From NCBI GenBank assembly GCA_003153055.1, contig PMBV01000351.1, forward strand, positions 5,134 to 12,405: a DNA stretch of 7,272 nt. The letters run 5' to 3'. The notes beneath the pieces are model-generated. The model worked only from the letters and a program-made list of their open reading frames with translations. It searched no databases and was not told the DNA's origin. The stretch is from Myxococcales bacterium (lineage in GTDB: Bacteria; Myxococcota; Myxococcia; Myxococcales; Myxococcaceae). Position 1 is the first letter of the stretch. Each line of letters begins with the position of its first letter. Positions 1-6,500 of this stretch are shown here, one piece after another. Position numbers and translations under genes: made by a program.

Positions 1-2396
1 TTCTTGCTGGCCAGGCCCACCAGCATCACCATGCCCACCTGGCAGAAGACGTCGTTGGGCAGCCCGCGCAGCCCCTGGGCGCTCAGGGCCCCCAGCATCG
101 CCACCGGCACCGAGAGGATGACCACCACCGGCAGCGCGAAGCTCTCGTACTGCGCGGCCAGCACCAAGAAGACGAAGACCAAGCCGAGCACGAAGATGGT
201 GAGGGTCTGGCCCCCGGCCTCCAGCTCCTCGAGTGAGAGGCCCGACCACTCCACGTCGAAGCCCTGGGGCAGGGCGGCGTGGGCCACCTTCTCCATCAAC
301 TGCAGCGCCTCGCCCGAGCTAGTGCCCGGCGCCGCCGAGCCGGTCACCTCGACGGCCCGGAACAGGTTGTAGTGGGTGATGGTCTGGGCCGAGGTGGTGT
401 CCTTGGTGGTGATGAGGCTCTCGAGCGGCACCATGGCCCCCGAGGCAGTGCGCACCGTCAGCGCGCCGATGTCGCTCGGGGTGTCGCGGTCGAGCGCGTC
501 GGCCTGCACGTACACCCGGTAGGCCCGGTTGGCGAAGTCGAAGTCGTTGACGTAGGCCGAGCCCAGCGACACCTGCAGGGTGCCGAAGAGCTGGTCCAAG
601 CCGATGCCCAGCGCCTTGGCCCGCTCGCGGTTCACCTCCACCACCAGCTGGGGGTCGTCGGCGGTGAAGGTGCTGAACACTCCGGTGAGCCCGGGGGTCT
701 GGTTGGCCTTCGCCACCACCTCGCGGGTGGCGCGGGCGAGGTCCTGCAGGTTGGCCTGCAGCGAGCGGTCCTCGAGCTCGAGCTGAAAGCCACCCAGAGC
801 GCCGATGCCCTCCACCGCCGGCGGCGGGAAGGGAATGACCACCGCCTCGGCGATGGCCGAGAGCGGGCCCCGCAGACGGTCCAGCACCGGGCCTACCGCC
901 AGGTGCGGGGCGCGGCGCTGGGACCAGTCCTTCATGTTGACGAACAGGATGCCCCGGTTGGCGCCGCTGCCGCCGAAGCTGAAGCCGCCCACGCCGAACA
1001 CGCTCTCCACCGCCGGCTCGGCACGGAGGATGGCGTCCACCCGGTCCAGCACCTTCCCGGTGCGCTCGAGGGAGCTGCCGTCGGGGCCGTTGACGGCCAC
1101 GATGAACCACCCCTGGTCCTCGTCGGGGACGAAGCCGGTGGGCACCAGGCGCCAGGCGACGGCGGTGGCCCCGAGCAGAATCGCGAAGAGGAGCAGGCCG
1201 GCGGCCCGGCGCTCCAAAAGCCGCTTCAGCACCCAGGCGTGGCTGCGGTGGAGGGCGTCCAGGGCGCGGTCGATGGCGCGGAAGGCCGCTGGCTTGTGGG
1301 CGCCCACGTGCCTGAGCAGCAGGCCCGAGAGCGCGGGGGTGAGGGTGAGGGAGACGAAGGTGGAGATGGCCACCGAGAAGGCGATGGTGAGCGCGAACTG
1401 CTGGTAGATGATGCCGGTGCTCCCGGGGAAGAAGGACACCGGCACGAAGACCGCCACCAGCACCAGCGAGATGGCGATGACCGGCCCCACAACCTCGGCC
1501 AGGCCCTCCACCGCCGCGTCGAGGGGCTTGCGGTCGGGCGAGCGCTCGAGGTGCCGGGAGATGTTCTCGATGACGACGATGGCGTCGTCCACCACCAGGC
1601 CGGTGGCCAGGGTGAGGCCGAAGAGCGTCAGGGTGTTGATGGAGAAGCCCATCAGCTGCACGAAGGCGAACGTGCCCACCAGCGAGACGGGAATGACCAT
1701 CGCGGGAATGATGGTGGCCCTCCATCCCTGCAGGAAGAGGAGGATGACCAGCACCACCAGCACCATGGCCTCGCCCAGGGTCTTCACCACCTCTTTGATC
1801 GAGGCTTCGACCGCTGGCGTGGTGTCGAAGGCCACATCGTAGGTGAGGCCCGGGGGGAAGGCGCGGGCCAGGCGGTTCAGCTCGGCCTTGACCCGCGAGG
1901 CCACGTCGAGGGCGTTGGCGCCGGGCAGCTGGCTGACGCCCAGGCCCGAGGTCTGGCGGCCGTTGTAGCTGAGGAGCTGGGCGGCGTCCTCGGCGCCTAC
2001 CTCGACCCGGGCCACGTCGCCCAGGCGCACCTGAGCCCCTCCGGGCCCGGTCTTGAGCACCACCGCCTCGAACTGCTCGGGGGTGGAAAGGCGCCCCTGG
2101 GCCACCACGTTGAGCTGGTAGGTCTGCCCGGGTGGGGCGGGCGGTCGCCCCAGCTGGCCGGCGGCCACTTGGAGGTTCTGCTCGCGCAGCGCGGCCACCA
2201 CGTCGACCGCGGTGAGCTGCCGCGCCGCCAACCGCGCCGAGTCGAGCCAGATGCGCATCGCGTAGCGCCGGGCCCCGAAAACTTCGACCGAGCCCACGCC
2301 CCGCACCCGTTTCAGCGCGTCACGCAGGTAGATGTCGGCGTAGTTCGAGATGAAGTCCAGCGGCAGGCGCCCGGTGGTGTTGATCGTCACGGCGCC
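1..2396 (-). pseudogene. RND-family (AcrB/HAE1-type) inner-membrane multidrug efflux pump, 5'-truncated, running off the left edge
   Basis: One open frame of about 798 codons reads as an AcrB-type proton-driven efflux pump, which works as a trimer with a periplasmic adaptor and outer-membrane channel. Seen from its right end: PN2-like INTTG, then RVRGVGSVEVFGARRYAMR, QVAAGQLG, the helix after ANALD, FLQGWRATIIPA, the TM4 motif GLVVDDAIVVIEN (the two proton-relay Asp at 1584-1589), LTPALSG, FVPDEDQGWF, and LVGLASKN at the left edge, where the TM10 relay Lys is the second-last residue. By comparison with AcrB (about 1,050 residues), TM1 and PN1, roughly 135-140 residues, are missing. In the same frame an upstream stop (TAG, 2411-2409) lies only eight codons before the Ile of INTTG (2384). 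No plausible native start remains; a GTG at 2390-2388 exists but would lack TM1. The rest of the frame is undamaged. The family call is very secure. Whether the truncation is biological or an assembly join is not. Confidence 0.9.
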
Positions 2397-2622
2397 GGGC
2401 GACGGGGGCTACGACCTGGTGAGCCGTTACTTCGCCCCGGCCAAGGGCATCCCCGAGGACCCGGTGACGGGCGGCGCCCACTGCGCGCTGGCCCCGTATT
2501 GGGGCGAGCGGCTCGGGAAGGCGGAGCTCCGGGCCTATCAGGCCTCGCGACGCGGCGGCGAGCTGGGCTGTCGCCTGGCCGGGGGGCGCGTCGAGCTGGA
2601 GGGCCGCTGCGTCTTCTACCGT
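2383..2622 (+). pseudogene. PhzF-family (phenazine biosynthesis-like) isomerase, C-terminal fragment
   Basis: About 80 residues in one frame resemble the C-terminal domain of PhzF-like proteins, a diaminopimelate-epimerase-fold family of isomerases that are usually about 270-300 residues long. The recognisable stretch runs from IVTAPGDGGYDLVSRYF through GIPEDPVTGGAHCALAPYW (the family's highly conserved EDPVTG-AH segment), then RRGGELGCRL and GGRVELEGRC close to the usual C-terminus. The N-terminal two thirds, including the catalytic Glu region, are absent: to the left the sequence becomes the opposite-strand RND gene. On the right the frame loses resemblance near 2620 and the next frame becomes an alpha/beta hydrolase, so the last few residues and the native stop are also gone. 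The same frame stays open as far as 3543, but that is a chance extension. It cannot encode a working enzyme. PhzF-like proteins occur widely outside phenazine pathways, so no phenazine production should be inferred. Confidence 0.8.
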
Positions 2623-2896
2623 CAGCTCGATGTGGGGCGACATGCTCGCCACCGACCTCGCCGACCGGGTCCCCGAAGTGCAGGTCCCGGTCTACTTCTT
2701 CGAGGGCGTCTTCGACGGCACCTGCGCGTACTCGCTGGCCGAGGCCTATTTCACTCGATTGAAGGCGCCGCTCAAGGGTTTCTACTCCTTCACTCGATCG
2801 GCCCACAGCCCCATCTTCGAGGAGCCCGAGAAGGTGCGGGAGATCCTGCGCGACGACGTGCTCGCCGGAACGAATCGCCACGCCGACGCGAGGTGA
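2618..2896 (+). pseudogene. Alpha/beta hydrolase (proline-iminopeptidase-like), C-terminal fragment
   Basis: The last ~90 residues resemble the C-terminus of an alpha/beta-fold hydrolase. After MWGDMLATDL come VPVYFFEGVFDG (beta strand followed by the acidic catalytic residue, Asp of VFDG) and GFYSFTRSAHSPIFEEPEK, where the His of SAHSP fits the catalytic His. The end, REILRDDVLAGTNRHADAR followed by TGA at 2894-2896, looks native. The nucleophile-elbow Ser, oxyanion hole and cap domain, normally 200 or more residues upstream, are absent because the preceding sequence is a PhzF fragment in another frame. The ATG at 2630 opens an 88-residue frame, but I see no convincing ribosome-binding site before it and half a hydrolase fold is unlikely to be active. 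Family fairly certain; substrate unknown. Confidence 0.78.
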
Positions 2897-2897
2897 G

Positions 2898-2920
2898 CGA
2901 GGCGACAGCATTGGGCCTCG
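2898..2920. terminator. Short hairpin between convergent gene ends (weak terminator candidate)
   Basis: CGAGGC (2898-2903) pairs with GCCTCG (2915-2920) around an 11-base loop, one base after the stop of the hydrolase fragment. The PLD-like gene ends on the other strand at 2982. There is no T-run on either side, so it is not a classical intrinsic terminator. Position between convergent ends is the main argument. A smaller 5-bp stem (CTGGC/GCCAG) lies at 2958-2973. Confidence 0.3.
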
Positions 2921-2981
2921 TCAGAGCGCCGAACAGGTTGCCCAACCTCCTCGGGTCCTGGCCGCTTCGCCAGCGCTCGCC

Positions 2982-4073
2982 TCATGTGGCCGCGAGGGAT
3001 TCTTTCACGGCCTCCTCGACGCGCTCCAAGATTGCCTCCTTCACGGCCCCTTTGACCGTCTCCTTCAGGTCCTCGCTGCTGAGGGCCGATTCCCCCACGC
3101 CGGCTTTCGCATCCTTGAGGGCCTCCTTCACGATGGGGTTCAGGGTCGACAGCTCTTTGACCAGATCCTTGGCGAGGTCCTTGGTCGCCTTCTTCAGCTC
3201 GATGGTTTCGGAAGCGGCCTGCTCCCCGACGGCGGGTGCGCTGGCGAGCCAGTCAGCTTCGAAGGTCTTCAACAGGCCGCTGACGACGCTCGGCTCACGG
3301 ACGATGACGCCGACCTCGCGCCGGGAGTCGAGCTCGATGGCGCGGAGACTCTGGCTGCCGACGAAGGCCTGCTCGTGGTCGCGGATGATGGTCCGGGTAT
3401 GGAGGCGGATCTTGGCGAGCTTGCGCCCTTCGAGCCCGGGGTGCTGCTTGCTCACGTGGCCGATGACCCTGATCTCGACGCCCGCCTTCTTCCTGTCTCC
3501 CAGTGCACGGAGCATGGCCGGGTCGGCGATCGTCGGGTCGTAGATGAGGAGCTGCTTCTTGGCCTTGTCGATGAACTCGCCAAGCACCTGACGGGCGTTC
3601 ACCGGGCTGACGACGAAGTCCTTGAGGGTCGGAGTGTAGGGCGTGCGAGTGCTGTCGGCCTCGAACAGCCGCAGGGCCTCCTGCACCAGCCGGGTGCTCC
3701 GGGTGACGATGGCGAACCCCCGACTGTGGTCGATATCGAGGTGGGTGAGGTTGAAGGACATCACGAAGAGGAGCTTGCGGTCGATGATGAGGAGCTTGTC
3801 GTGGTAGCGCACCAGGTCTCCCGCGGTACGCGAGACGGACACGCCCACCTCGAGGAGGCGCATTTCGAGCTTGCGCAGATTGAGCTCACCGCCCCGGTTG
3901 GTGTACGCGATCAGCGCGCTCACCGCTACGCCACGTGCGACGGCTGCCTTCAACGCCGCCTCGATATCGGCGCGGTCGAAGCGGAAGATGATGATCTCGA
4001 CGCTCTTCTTCGCCCCACGAATGGCGGCCAGGAGCGCCTCGGGTCCGTCTTCAGGTTGGATCACGAGCTTCAT
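2982..4073 (-). CDS. Phospholipase-D-like protein with two HKD motifs and a charged helical C-terminal tail
   Basis: A 363-residue protein of the PLD superfamily (phosphodiesterases and phosphatidyltransferases using paired HxKxxxxD motifs). Motif 1 is canonical: HDKLLIID at residues 91-98, followed by MSFN (105-108). Motif 2, HTRTIIRD at 225-232, has Arg where Lys is usual, followed by VGSQSLR (238-244) and RREVGVIV (251-258). The core ends near residue 275. Residues ~290-363 form a Lys/Glu/Ala-rich, probably alpha-helical tail (KKATKDLAKDLVKEL, then KGAVKEAILERVEEAVKES). There is no signal peptide or membrane segment, so it is probably cytoplasmic or peripheral. The ATG at 4073 is preceded by CGAAAGGAA (4091-4083) nine bases away. 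It overlaps the end of the ABC transporter gene by 23 bases, so the two are probably cotranscribed and coupled. Cardiolipin-synthase-like or phospholipase activity is possible but unproven; a nuclease role is also possible in this superfamily. Confidence 0.9.
   Translation of the reverse strand: MKLVIQPEDGPEALLAAIRGAKKSVEIIIFRFDRADIEAALKAAVARGVAVSALIAYTNRGGELNLRKLEMRLLEVGVSVSRTAGDLVRYHDKLLIIDRKLLFVMSFNLTHLDIDHSRGFAIVTRSTRLVQEALRLFEADSTRTPYTPTLKDFVVSPVNARQVLGEFIDKAKKQLLIYDPTIADPAMLRALGDRKKAGVEIRVIGHVSKQHPGLEGRKLAKIRLHTRTIIRDHEQAFVGSQSLRAIELDSRREVGVIVREPSVVSGLLKTFEADWLASAPAVGEQAASETIELKKATKDLAKDLVKELSTLNPIVKEALKDAKAGVGESALSSEDLKETVKGAVKEAILERVEEAVKESLAAT
4051..4073 (-). other. 23-base overlap of ABC transporter 3' end and PLD-like gene 5' end
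   Basis: The PLD-like ATG (4073-4071) lies 20 bases upstream of the ABC transporter stop codon TGA (4053-4051), in a different frame. Its ribosome-binding sequence lies within transporter codons. This arrangement normally means one mRNA and linked translation of the two proteins. Confidence 0.9.
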
Positions 4074-5973
4074 GGTGGGGCGTTCCTTTCGGCTGGGCGT
4101 CCGCCGCCAGGGCGAGGGGTGCCGGGACCACCGGGGCTGGGCCCTGTTGTCTGAACTGAACCTCGTAGAGCTCCGAGTAGAAGCCGCCGGCAGCCAGCAG
4201 CTCCTCGTGGGTGCCGCGCTCGACGAGCGTGTGGTCCTTGACGACGAAGATGACCTGAGCCCGGCGGATGGTCGCGAGGTGATGGGCGATGACGATCGCC
4301 GTCCGGCCCTTCATGAGCCGATCGAGGGCCTCGAACACGGCCTGCTCGGACACCGCGTCGAGCCCCGAGGTGGGCTCGTCGAGCACCAGCACTGGAGTGT
4401 CTCGAACGATCGCCCGGGCGATGGCGATGCGCTGGCGTTGCCCACCCGAGAGGGTGACGCCGCGCTCGCCGACCATCGTGTCGTAACCGTCGGGCATCTC
4501 GGCGATGAACTCGTCGGCGTTGGCCAGCTTCGCGGCGGCGATGATCTCCTCGCGGGTCGCCTCAGGCCGGCCGTAGGCGATGTTCTGCCAGATGGGCGCG
4601 TGGAACAGCAGCGTCTCTTGGAGCACGAAGCTGATCTGCTCTCGCAGTGACTTCATGGTGTACTGGCGAATGTCGGTGCCGTCGATTCGCACCTGTCCTG
4701 ACACCGGATCATAGAACCGCGCCACCAGGCTGATGATGGTCGACTTGCCGCTGCCGGTCGGGCCGACGAACGCGGCGACCTGACCCGGCTCGATGTCGAA
4801 GCTCACGCTCTTGAGAATCTCTTGGCCGGGTTGGTACCCAAAGGAGACGTCGTTGAACTGGATTCTCCCCTTGAACCTCGACGCGCGCCGGGCGCCGGGC
4901 AAGTCGCGCATGCCGCTCTCGGCCTCGAGCACCTCGCGAATTCGCTCGAAGCCCACCGCGGCCTTTGAGACCGTGTCGGTCATCTTCGAGAGGTCTCTCA
5001 TCGGCTTGTACATCTTGCCGAGGTAGAGGAGGAAGACGACCAGGGCCCCCGCGGTGAGCTCTCCCGCGAGGACGAGGCGCGCGCCGTACCCGAGCACGAG
5101 GCAGGTGCCGATGGCCACGATGATCTCCACGGCTGGCGAGAGCTTCATCTTGATGCTGCGAGCGCGCAGCGCCATCTCGATGTTCTCGAGGCTCTGCCGC
5201 TCGAAGCGCTTCTCCTCGTAGTCTTCCCGGGCGAAGGCCTTGACCACGCGGATCGATGAGAAGACCTCTTCAACGATCGAGAGCAGCTCGCTCTCCTTCT
5301 TCCTCACTGCCCTCGACGCCTTCTTGATGCGCCGGGTGAAGAAGTAGACCACCAGGAAGAGCACTGGGGCGATCGAGAGGGAGATCAAAGTGAAGCGCCA
5401 GTTGAGCGAGAACATCACCGCGATGATGCCCACCAAGGTGAGGACGCTGGCCAACATGCCCAGGAGCGCCGTGGTGATGAAGTCCTGAATGGCTTCGATG
5501 TCGCTGGTCACCCGGCTGATCAAGTCGCCGGTGCGCTTCTCGTCGTGCTCGGCGAGCGAGAGGCGGTGAATGTGGTGGTAGAGCGTCCGCCGGAGATCGT
5601 GCATGACGCGCTGACCAACGTTGGTGGTGAGCGTCTTCTCGACGTAGGAGCTGAGGGCGCCGACGACGGCGATGACCGCGACCGCCAGCACCGCGAAGTT
5701 GAGAACGGCGAGCGTGTCGTGCCCGATCCAGCTGATCATCGGGCGTATCCAGCTCGGAGCTGGTTTCGACTGGAGCAGGGAGTCGAGCACGATCTTGAGC
5801 GGCCACGGCTCCAGGAGGTCGGTCGCGGCCTCAGCCCCAACGACCAAGAGGGCCAGTGACATGGCCTTCCAGTGGGGCCGCAGGAGTCCGAGGATGCTGA
5901 GGCTCCGAGGCGTCTGTGGTGTGTGTTCCGTGGTGGACCTCGGGGGCAGGGACTTGAGGGCGAATCCGCCCAA
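4051..5973 (-). CDS. MsbA-like ABC exporter (fused transmembrane and ATPase domains)
   Basis: A type-IV ABC exporter half-transporter, expected to form a homodimer in the inner membrane. Numbering from the TTG at 5973 (640 residues): an N-terminal six-helix domain begins around LLRPHWKAMSLALLVV, with loop sequence NVGQRVMHDLRRTLYHHIH and coupling-helix region VVKAFARE. The ATPase domain follows: A-loop Tyr ~380 (FGYQPGQ), Walker A GPTGSGKST 404-412, Q-loop Gln ~452 (FVLQET), signature LSGGQ 508-512, Walker B VLVLDE 528-533, D-loop SGLD, H-loop His ~564 (IAHH). All motifs are intact, so it should hydrolyse ATP. Substrate unknown; lipids or drugs are usual for the family. A Pro/Ala-rich tail ends in TGA at 4053-4051. 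The start is uncertain. The frame stays open upstream to a TTG at 6240, but that would run over the microprotein gene. An ATG at 5862 would begin at the first membrane helix. TTG 5973 has a GGGAG only one base away. Confidence 0.93.
   Translation of the reverse strand: MGGFALKSLPPRSTTEHTPQTPRSLSILGLLRPHWKAMSLALLVVGAEAATDLLEPWPLKIVLDSLLQSKPAPSWIRPMISWIGHDTLAVLNFAVLAVAVIAVVGALSSYVEKTLTTNVGQRVMHDLRRTLYHHIHRLSLAEHDEKRTGDLISRVTSDIEAIQDFITTALLGMLASVLTLVGIIAVMFSLNWRFTLISLSIAPVLFLVVYFFTRRIKKASRAVRKKESELLSIVEEVFSSIRVVKAFAREDYEEKRFERQSLENIEMALRARSIKMKLSPAVEIIVAIGTCLVLGYGARLVLAGELTAGALVVFLLYLGKMYKPMRDLSKMTDTVSKAAVGFERIREVLEAESGMRDLPGARRASRFKGRIQFNDVSFGYQPGQEILKSVSFDIEPGQVAAFVGPTGSGKSTIISLVARFYDPVSGQVRIDGTDIRQYTMKSLREQISFVLQETLLFHAPIWQNIAYGRPEATREEIIAAAKLANADEFIAEMPDGYDTMVGERGVTLSGGQRQRIAIARAIVRDTPVLVLDEPTSGLDAVSEQAVFEALDRLMKGRTAIVIAHHLATIRRAQVIFVVKDHTLVERGTHEELLAAGGFYSELYEVQFRQQGPAPVVPAPLALAADAQPKGTPHHEARDPT
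4083..4091 (-). promoter_or_regulatory. Strong ribosome-binding site of the PLD-like gene
   Basis: CGAAAGGAA, read on the minus strand, stands nine bases ahead of the ATG at 4073 and contains a good AAGGA core. The same nine bases at the same distance precede the microprotein start (6104-6096). This supports the chosen start of both genes. Confidence 0.75.
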
Positions 5974-5995
5974 GCTCCCTTGAGGGAGGGAGCCT
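5972..5995 (-). other. Hairpin between the microprotein and the ABC transporter gene
   Basis: In the minus-strand RNA, AGGCUCCC (5995-5988) pairs with GGGAGCUU (5979-5972), one pair being G-U, around an 8-base loop. The stem begins five bases after the microprotein stop (6000). It contains both the only GGGAG sequence near the transporter start and part of the candidate TTG start (5973-5971). No T-run follows, so an intrinsic terminator is unlikely. It could lower transporter translation unless ribosomes finishing the microprotein open it; that role is inference. Confidence 0.4.
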
Positions 5996-5999
5996 GGCT

Positions 6000-6086
6000 C
6001 TAGCGCCTGCTCCAGTAGTAGCCCCCGCCACCGCCGAAGAGGAGAACGGCAAGAACGACGAGAAGAATCAGCGTGGTGTTGCTCAT
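6000..6086 (-). CDS. 28-residue glycine-rich single-pass membrane microprotein (DUF3309-like)
   Basis: A tiny frame, ATG at 6086 to TAG at 6002-6000. The protein starts MSNTT, continues as one unbroken hydrophobic helix (LILLVVLAVLLF, residues 6-17), then five glycines, then YYWSRR at the C-terminus. This layout (short polar N-terminus, one membrane helix, Gly run, Tyr/Tyr, basic end) matches small stress-associated membrane proteins in many proteobacteria, some of which are labelled DUF3309. That label is tentative because many DUF3309 members are longer. A strong CGAAAGGAA ribosome-binding site ends nine bases before the ATG. It lies out of frame within an upstream extension of the ABC transporter reading frame, so gene finders can miss it. 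The transporter body begins downstream, which suggests a shared mRNA. The positive-inside rule predicts the RR end in the cytoplasm. Function unknown. Confidence 0.75.
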   Translation of the reverse strand: MSNTTLILLVVLAVLLFGGGGGYYWSRR

Positions 6087-6095
6087 GATTGGTGT

Positions 6096-6104
6096 TTCCT
6101 TTCG
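6096..6104 (-). promoter_or_regulatory. Strong ribosome-binding site of the microprotein
   Basis: CGAAAGGAA on the minus strand, nine bases before the ATG at 6086. It decides the start and argues that translation begins at 6086 rather than at the overlapping out-of-frame ATG at 6111 or TTG at 6240. Confidence 0.7.
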
Positions 6105-6270
6105 AAACCATCACCCCGGCGAGCTTCTGACCGAAGAGTCCCGGCTCGATGGAGTGGGGCACCTTTCGGGCCAGCTCCTTGGGTGGAGCGACTGCGCCCA
6201 CTTGCGGTGGCGGGCGATCGGGCCAAGGCACCGACCTCAATCAGCGTGAACGATGGGCCTTCAAATCGAT

Positions 6271-6294
6271 GGGGCCGGGCACCAAAGCGGCCCC
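6271..6294. repeat. Inverted repeat GGGGCC-N12-GGCCCC
   Basis: Perfect 6-bp arms with a 12-base spacer inside the divergent intergenic region. Short GC-rich arms arise often by chance in such DNA, so a regulatory role is only a possibility. Confidence 0.3.
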
Positions 6295-6500
6295 GACACG
6301 GAGCAGCCAGTCGAATTGGAGCACTGGGTCCTTCAGCCCGAGGGAGTCAGTCGCCCATTTCGACCTGCGAAGAGTGCAAGTCGCCGAAATCGTTCGTGGC
6401 CAAGCGGTGGCCGCGAAGCTGCTGAGCGGAGCACAACAGATGGGGCTTGTCAGCCGCGCGGCGCGAATCACTCGCGTCGATCACCAGAGGGAGGCCGTCG

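Larger units (their letters stand above)
6087..6500. other. Divergent intergenic region between the microprotein/ABC/PLD operon and the CsbD gene
   Basis: 414 bases with no convincing gene. Several frames are open on both strands, as expected in GC-rich DNA, but their translations carry no recognisable motif and lack good ribosome-binding sites. The region should hold the promoters of both divergent transcripts. I could not identify a clear -35/-10 pair or a sigma-54 -24/-12 element on either strand. An inverted repeat GGGGCC (6271-6276) / GGCCCC (6289-6294) with a 12-base spacer is the only clear symmetrical element; it could be a hairpin or operator-like site. Confidence 0.6.

Noticed and set aside
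319..1725. Minus-strand open frame of 468 codons in another frame of the RND gene
   Set aside because: Low-complexity Arg/Gly/Pro/His translation. The adjacent frame on the same strand carries the conserved RND motifs.
2383..2622. Phenazine biosynthesis locus suggested by the PhzF-like fragment
   Set aside because: Only a C-terminal piece is present, no other phz genes are visible, and PhzF-like proteins are common outside phenazine producers.
279..2762. Plus-strand open frame of 827 codons across the RND region
   Set aside because: It is the shadow of the opposite-strand RND frame: the translation is Gly/Arg/His/Glu-rich with no motif, while the minus strand gives a clear AcrB-like protein.
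2387..2911. Minus-strand 174-codon frame opposite the PhzF and hydrolase fragments
   Set aside because: No recognisable motif and Arg/Pro-rich; the plus strand carries the family resemblance.
5974..6240. N-terminal extension of the ABC transporter back to the TTG at 6240 (89 extra residues)
   Set aside because: It would read out of frame through the microprotein gene and its strong ribosome-binding site, and the added residues have no transporter character.
6241..6471. Minus-strand 76-codon frame in the divergent intergenic region
   Set aside because: No recognisable domain, no good ribosome-binding site, and it is unsupported by neighbours.
6087..6500. Sigma-54 or sigma-70 promoter in the divergent region
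   Set aside because: No TGGCAC-N5-TTGC element and no convincing -35/-10 pair could be found on either strand; several single half-sites were too weak to report.
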